Part shown: piece by piece, positions 23,801 through 32,800 of the stretch
Numbering within the stretch: the first letter of the stretch is position 1
Layout: each line of letters opens with the position of its first letter
Source: Siphonodentalium dalli
Taxonomy: Eukaryota; Mollusca; Scaphopoda; Gadilida; Siphonodentaliidae
Assembly: GCA_032622095.1 (NCBI GenBank)
Contig: CP136063.1
Span: 74,251,980-74,315,979 of the forward strand
Length of the DNA: 64,000 nt
Direction: 5' to 3'
The notes under the pieces: model-generated
The model's database searches: none
What the model was told of the DNA's origin: nothing
Seen by the model: only the letters and a program-made list of their open reading frames with translations
Translations under genes and position numbers: made by a program

Positions 23801-26800
23801 GGACCAACAAACTCAAAAATATTTTTCCTGCAAGTCTTTTTGACTGTTTTTGCAATGCGATTGGCTTAAAACACATCTATATGTCGATATTAACACAAAT
23901 GACAAATTTCATGATGATCAGACAAACAGTATAGCCTGTAGCCTATTAGATTGAATTTTGAAATCCAAGATGGCTGCTGGCAGCCATGTTTTTTTTTGAC
24001 CGAATGACCTCAAAATGACTTGTTCCTATTTACATGTCAATGTTAACATCCATGACTAATAGTATGCACAGAAATCCATATACAGCTGTTTACAGTGAAT
24101 TTCCCCACGCAAATCTCTGTTTTAGTGTTAAAAGGGGTGGGTGTCCAAAAATGGTTGGAAAAAACTGCCGAAAACGGAAAAAAATTGGACGCTGGGGTGG
24201 GTGGGTCTCAACAAGGGTCGAAAGTCAAAAATCAGCATACGTGCCTGCAAATTTTTTCCGACTCCCCCTGTAACATCCAGCAAATCTTTATCAAGGGGCG
24301 CAACTGAAAAGCAGTTATTATTAACTAAATTAATCTAACCCAACAATCTAACCAAACAATTGAAACCAACTTTGGATAACCTATATAACAGTTTTGACTA
24401 AACTTTATTTTATATATATATACCTTTATTTCCTCCGCAAACGGAGAGTTTAAACATTACACATCATACACAAGATTAATGTTTCAACATAAAGGTGACA
24501 AAATAAATCTAAATATAATCACATAATTTTATACATCTAGCAGATAAATTTGTTTCAATTTCCTCCTCGATTTTCCAGCTAGGTGAGGGACTTTCCACCC
24601 GACCCCACCCCGTTACATATAGCTGTATCGGACTATACTTACTGGACTATCTCGTTAACTTCGTATGCCTGGCCGATTATGTAGGTTCCTGATGCCGTTG
24701 CTAAGGTAAGTAGAAGCTTGCTCCTCCCTGTCTCTCTCGATTCTTCTGCGAACGATTCATACAACTCCTGGATGAAAGATGCACAATCCGAATTAACGCT
24801 CATAAGTTACTATTTCTTTGGTTCGGTCGTAAAAATTTGATTCGAGTGGAGGAACCCACCCAAAGCCCAGAGTGAACAGATATCAATTTTTGAAGTTTGT
24901 TATTTCTCGAGATGTGCAATTATTTACGGCCCAGAAAAAACGTATTCAAAGGGACGGTCTCGGACAAATTAGCGGATGAAGACGGATAAGTCAAGTGGTA
25001 ATACGACCAAATTTCGTAATAATACGTCCATATTTCGTTGAGCAAAATGTTGATAAATAACACGTTTTGGGAAATTTGATACCATAGTTGGCTAGCATTA
25101 TTTTGTTGCAATTAATCGAGTCTGATAACTAAAGCGTATTTTGAAGAAATGTTGTTATTGTTGTTGTATCTTGATGATATGGGGACCGTCTGATCTGATT
25201 GAGTGTACCTTTAAGAAAAACGACATGATTTTTAGAAATCGTTTGATATTGTTGATATTGGCATGAGTATATCGGCCAATATTATTCTTATGGAGATAAA
25301 GATGGCGGGAATAGTCAGAGACGATTTTGCTATACAAGGTAATACAATATTTGTATCATCAATGACACCGATTCATTATTTTATAAATAAAATATCATGG
25401 CGCCTCAGCACTTGGACATTTAAACTGAAATGCAACTGAAATTCTTACATGGATACTCCAAATAATACTAACCCAATGTTTAGTCAACCGAATCCGACTA
25501 AACGTTGGGTTAGAGCTTTTAACTAAACTAGTTGTAACCAAACGTTGGGTAAAATTTAACCAAATGTTCGGTTTGAAGTAACTAAACATGGGGTAAGAGA
25601 AAACATATCTCAATATATAATTATATGTCTTTTCAATGTATGTATTAAGTTTCCCAAAAATAAGTCCAATCAATGGATTTATTTCGGACCTTAACATGTA
25701 TGTAATATGAGTCCGAAACGAGATGTAACAGATAATGAATGACTTCCTTTTCGGAAATAAATTAACAACCTATGGCAGAATACTTATACCAACGACACTA
25801 GCAATAGTTCAGCTATATAATTCCGACATAACAGCTTTACCGTCTATTTATTTGAATTTGATATAAATAAAGTGAAGAAAATATGACAAAGCTCACATCC
25901 ATCAATTTTTTTTTCAAGGGGCGCAACTGAAAAGCAGTTATTATTAACCAAATCAATCTGACCCAACAATATAACCCAACAATTGAACCCAACTTCTGGA
26001 ATTTTAACCAACCTTTATCCCAACATTGGATAACCTATATAACAGTTTTGACTAAACTTTATTTTGGGTGTACCTCTTCACTGTATGGGCATATTTACAC
26101 ATGGATGAAAGCCAGCATCTAGCAGATAAATTTGTTTCAATAAGCAAAGACAAGGGGATATTCTGATCAAGGTGATACATGTAAGGGGGAAGCCTACAAT
26201 AACTTACATGTACATTTATGACGAATATACATGTAATATCACAGGAGCCTGAAACATCATCAGTGACTCAGTAAAATCATGTCTGACAATCCTCATATGT
26301 CGGTATTGGTCGGTAATCTTCGTCAGTTGCCGGTGAACTGTTGTAAATGTACAAACCTTCATTAGAAGAGTAAACCGCTCTTTATCCTCAGGTGGACTGC
26401 CACGCATACCTGGGAATTCCCAGTCCATATCGAACCCATCAAAGTTATACCTGTAATCACAGAAGGGCAATATATCAATGTGTGTGTCTAAAAGACTGTC
26501 TTGTATTTTGTCCTTTAGCTTAAAGCGAACTAAAATATTAAAAAGTGAAGTTTATCCAATCCATATTTTCCTGTGAGGAACAGGTTTTAACTAAGAAACA
26601 TATATTAGCCGGATTGTTTTCCAATCATAAACTTCCCAGTCAGAACATCTGGTGATGTTTCCATGTTTTAAATCGGTGCATGGTGTATGATCTCTACGAA
26701 CGTATAGTCGGTAGCCGAGATGTAACGTACTGGTCTCTCGTGCTAGCGGGCCGGGGATTGCAACCTGGTCAGGGTACTCGGATAAAAATCAGAACTCGAT

Positions 26801-29800
26801 CAGATATAAAGTTTGTGAGGCTGAAGAGTCTCATTCAAGATCACTGAATACAGATCCGAATACAAAATGCTGACTTCCCCCAATTACATCATTTTTTGTC
26901 CACCTGTGTTGTCGTGGGTGCAGTACGCTGTCCGATCGGTGCTGATATTAATTGCCGATCCGTATACACGCCTCAGTGTGTGCACGTTAAAGAATGCTAC
27001 AAGAGTCACCACAAGGTTATAAAGTTACTCGGACGTGGTAGCTCCTAGGAAGCCCTAAGTACGTAAGAATCACACAACACACTCATGTCTGGATACAGTC
27101 ACGCTCACGCCCGGACCCAGACGTAAGAATCACAATACACGCATACGCTCTTTACCAACGACACTGCGGATACGAACGCTCTTTAACTATCAACGCGATT
27201 AATCCCCACAGTGCCAAGGACGGTCATTTTTGTGACTGGGTGTGGAGAACGGGTGCTCGGAGCTTCTCCAAAACGGCGCGACGACCATTCGGTTATAGAC
27301 CAGTACGTCTATAACCGGAAGGTTCCTGCACTGCAATATCTACAGATACAGAAAGATACCGATGCATGGCGTGATCTGGTAAGTAACACGGATATTACCT
27401 GCGGAGATATCGTATGACGTTTTTAGTGAACACTCGGCGGCTGTGTGACGTCTCTACGACCGGCATGAACGGATCAGACCCCATGTTCCATCCGCCGACG
27501 GCTAACAACACCTTCAGGCTGGGATTCTTCTGCTTCAGCGCCAGTGTTCTCTCATAAAGTCCTGGTGATACATATAGAAACATGAAGGTATAGGCATGAC
27601 TCGTTCGTACCTCCAAGTTATTTTTAGGCCTAAAATTTAAAAGACTTGTGTTTCCGCTAACGGACTTAGAAAATAGGGTCGGTAGGTAGGTAAACAAAAA
27701 TTCAATCCCTTTTAATTAGTGCAACAATATATAATGTCCACCCATAATTTTTAACCCCCAACACCAACATGCTGGTAAATACAGTCTATAAAGAAACAAA
27801 CAAAATATATATATTATTCAGTTATTATACAATGTTGTTATTGTGTACAGTATGTGTTTTTCTTTGACGAGTCCAATATGAATTTCGGGAGTCCAATATG
27901 ACTTTCCCCCTGATAATCATGTGATGGCTTTTGTCCAATCAGAAATAGCACGTGTCATGCACACACGTTCGGTAACCATCCCATCCATATACGTTTATGT
28001 ATAAATGTATCTCTTGATAGTATTGCCGTTAGCCCACCAATCCATTTAATGTTGAGAGCACATACCTTCAGCCAGTGGTCGGCTAAAAAAATTAAATATG
28101 GATGTGTCCCCAAGGCTTAAAACAATGAATATAAATTGTCCGTTTTCGTAGAGTATTGCCTTTTGTACACAATGCCATTGGACATTGATTGCACCGCTCC
28201 TCAGTTTGTGTCTGCTGAATACTTTAAATAGGATATGGGGGTCCATAAAAAATCGACAAATCGCCTTTCATGTTTCCTAGCCGCTTTTCCAAAGTGCCCT
28301 ATATATTGGCATTCTGGAACAAACTGATTCATACAAATATTGCGAGTATATTCCGTCAGTCCGAGGTGTGTTCAAGGTTTTAAATGGGGTGCGGGTCCCA
28401 AATAATAAACTGAACAAGTTGTTTTTGTTGTGAAACCGAAGTCTGTACTGCGCTGAAGTTTCTACTATTTTCAATGGAAAGGGCAATAACTCTATATTTA
28501 GATATAGAGTTATCCCCCTTCCATTGAAAATAAACTTTTGTTTGTAATATATTGCATTCTGGGAGCCATAACGGGGGAAATGATTTTATGATTTCAGCTA
28601 TGTTCTATTACTCTTCTGCGACACAGGCGTTCCAAATGGTGATGAATTGTAGTATTTTAATCATATTTTATGGCATAGATTGTTATTAAAACCGTATATC
28701 AAGGCATTGTGAAAACATAATCGGTGACTCGAAAATTAAATGAGCCTTTAACCTATTGATATATTTATTGTATCACAAAACCAAATTTCGATATTTTAGA
28801 GGGTTACTTAGAACGCCGAGATTCTTACCCTTTACTCATATATCAGTTCGCGCTATATTACTGTTCGCTCATTTTGAAGCGCGAATTCAAAAATGACACA
28901 AAATTAATTCCGTAAATTTCTCAAAGTCATGTATCCGATAGCATGCATTTACCACTCTCACCCGAAGGTAGATTAAATGACCGTCACATTATAAATGTAC
29001 AGCACACATAGAGGATACAAGCAATGTAACTGTTGATTATTTAGATATAACAATTGCAATAGTTCAATTCTAACTAAGTACAGTGACATCAACGGCCATC
29101 GATGTATAGTTTGCTATCAACAATTTTAATATATTATTTCCGGGGTATTATATAATACAAATAAATCAAAGACAATCAAATTGTACGGGTTATTTTCAGA
29201 CCGGAAACTTCAGGCACATTTGGAGCGTAGCAAGAGCGATAACTATCTTGGTATTACTCCCCATCAAGACAAACTGTCATTTTGGCTGCGATATTTCACA
29301 GGAATAAACCACTTAAGAATGCCTTTATATAAAACAATAACGTACCCAATCTTCAGTTTCGTCTGTGTTTTTATTAAAGTGATGTGATACACTCCGATAT
29401 GGTGATAAAATGAAAATGGAGAATAATTTTGTTGAAAGTAGCAATTTTTACAAATATTATAACCATTTATTGCAGTGACTCTCGACGGTGAAATCGTTCC
29501 GTCAGTTTATCGCCTATAGATGCGTCCCGAATCGAGCAGTAAATATTTACAATTGAGAGTAGTTCTGACGATGTTTTTTTTATGGATTAGTATACGATCG
29601 ATTGCTTCAGATTTTTGGCGATGTTAGTGGATGTTACATTCCTCCAGTTGGCGAACGCACCCGAACAAGTCCATAATATGTCTTTAACACTGATATATAT
29701 ATATTTGTAGTCTTGAAATCGGGTTTTTGCAAAACATTATGTTGTTGTTGTAATTGTGGTCCGGAAGAGACCATCTTTGATTAATTTAATGATGATCCGA

Positions 29801-32800
29801 CCAAAGATACGATCTGTGGCCTGTGCCAAAGGATTTAGGCATACAAACAGTAAAATCTAAGATGGCTACCAGCGGCAATGTTTTATGGGCGAATTACCCC
29901 AAAATGACTCGTTCCCATCTACATCTTAATATTAACATCCACGACAAATTGCACGATGATCAGACAAACAGTATGGCATGTAGCCCGTGTTAATGGATTG
30001 AATTTTGAAATCCAAGATGGCCACTGGCGGTCATGTTTTTTTTACCAAATGACCCCAAAATGACTCGTTCCCATCTACATGTCAATATCAACAGCCATGA
30101 CAAATTTCATAATGATCCGACTAAAGGTACGACCTGCAGCCCGTGCCAAAGGATTTAGTCATGCAAAGAGTAAAATCCAAGATGGCTGCTGGCGGCCATG
30201 TTTTTAGAGGAACGACCTAAAAATTACTCGTTTCCATCTACATGTCACCATACTAACCTCCCGGTCCCAGGTCATTGTGGTTGTAGGGCTTTAACTCCGT
30301 TCCGTCATCATTGATATCGACGAATGCGTATACGACGTGTGTGCAAAGAAACGGGTTGATGTCCTCTGGGAGGAACTGCCCCTTTCCCCGACGTCCCTGT
30401 GCGAAGCTGCTGTAGTAACAAAAAACCTTCCCACTGGCCTCGATCACTGCAAGGAAAAAGACACAATGATTAACCCTTTGTTTACTAGATACTCAATGAC
30501 GAGTAGTTCCCTTAGGAAATGTTCAGATAATAAGTTCAACAAACGACATAAGCATTTCCCACTAATTAATAGAAATCCATTTGCACTTGTACTATCTTTT
30601 TGACTGTCGTCTGATTGTATTACCTGATCCTCCCTGCAAATAATAGACTACTCCAATGTATATTTTATGAATGCAGAGATTCCATTCAGTATGGAAATGG
30701 TTAAAGGTACTCAATCCGACCAGACTGTCCCCATATCAACAACATACAACAACAGTAGCATTTCTTCAAAATACGCTTTAGTTATCAGAATCGATTAATT
30801 GCAACAACATAATGCTAACCACTGTCAACTATGGTATAAAATTTCACAAAACGTGTTATTTATCAACATTTTGTTCAAAGAAATATGGCCGCATTCAGTA
30901 TCACTTGAGTATCATGAAATTTGGCCGTATTACCACTTGATTTTAGAGTTATCCATCTCCATCCGCAATTTTGTGTGAGAGCGTCCTTTTGACGACGTTT
31001 TTCTGGGCCACAAATAATTGCACATCTCGATAAATAACAAACGTCAAAAATTTATATCTGATCAATGAGCTTTGATGGGTGTGTTCCTCGACTCGAATAA
31101 ATTTGTTTTTACCCCCGAAGCCAAAGAAATAGTAATTTGGGAGCGTTAATTGGGATAATTCATCTTTAAACTCTCAGCAAATAAATATGTCCCAACTTTG
31201 ATAAGTTCGAGGGTATCTTCAGATGAGGTAAACAGAATGAATGAATGTTTATTGGATAATGTATATACACTGGACAAACATAAACAGATATAGTGCGATG
31301 TACATACAAAAACCGGGCGATGACGTGACCTAACTGGCCGTCTCCCCGTCGCCGCCCAGGCATCAATAGTAAGGCAAGTTGACTACACTGCTACTCCTAA
31401 TAAGCTATGATTTTTTATTTTTTACAATCTGTATTTTTTACCAGAATGCGATGGAATGGGAAGATCATTACTTGTGTAAACGAACAACATAGTTCATAAC
31501 AAATGATGTGTTGAATGACTACATGACCTATGTGTGTAAATGAACAGCAATTGAATGGGAAGTCAACTTTCCAAAATTCACAAAATCAATGGGTTCACTT
31601 AGAGGGAACTAGTTCTCGTATCCTGGGCATTTGGTCATATTAAAATGTCAGAATTCTCGAATAACGACAGTTGGGCTTGGTGACTTGGCACCTATGGCCC
31701 AAAAGGCAGCGAGTATGCATGCAGTCTACTCAGTTTGGACAGTCATACAAAACGATATGACCGTCGTCATCTACGGCAAGAGGAATCAGCAGCCTCGTGG
31801 CAGTATTTACTCCAGTGACTACTGGCTAATCATTACAATGAGTGCACAATGACGCCAAATCGTGTCGTCATATTTGGTTACATACAGTAATGCTCTAATT
31901 AATCGACCTCTTAACCACATCATAATTATGGGTAACTTTTCAAGATTTAGTCGGAAATATGGCTTGTTGCCATTCATCGGAAATCTCTCGGCATTACTGT
32001 ACATGCAGTACTATATGCTGCGTCGAAGGACTCGTTAAATCAGTTTTCTATATACGGTCATCATATGACTTCTGAATTGGGCACCACATCCACACGAACG
32101 GTGCTCACTCAAGCATACAGGCACTCAGCGGATTGACTTTTACTCACTTCATCAGTCATAATATCCTTAAAGGTACATAGTCCGATCCGATGCTCCCCCA
32201 TATCATCAGAATCCAAAAACATCCATATTTCTTGAAATGCCGCTTCAGTTATCAGATTCGATCAATTGACCAAAACAAATAATGCTAACCACTGTAAACT
32301 TTTGTATAAAATTGCCCAAAAAGTGTTATATATCAACATTTCGTTCAACGGAATTTGGTGTCGAGAATATGTCGGTCGGCATTCGTCGAATATATGCCAG
32401 GCCGCCAAATATGCCAGGTTGCGAAAAATAAATATATTTCAAAAATCTATATCTGATAGCTCCGAGCTTTGATGGATGGGTTCCTCGACTCGAATCAATT
32501 TTACCACCGAAGCCAAAGTAATAGTCATTTAGGAGCGTTAATTCTTTTGTGTATCTTTAATATACTTGTAAAATTTCCCGATAAACCACCTCTTGAAATA
32601 TACAGTGTAATAGGAACAATACACAGTTGCCTCTTTACCGAAGATTTCGGCCGCCGCGGCCTTTATCAAGGATATGTCAAATTGATGGTTCACATACTAA
32701 GAGGCTCAATCAGTCACAATTCCAAGGTGGACGTATCATCAATTATATATACTTACTCAAGATGGCTTGCAAAATGGCAACCAAATTTGGTAAAATGTTA

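Noticed and set aside
26712-26790. A functional tRNA gene
   Set aside because: A- and B-box-like words are present but no cloverleaf closes; better read as SINE.
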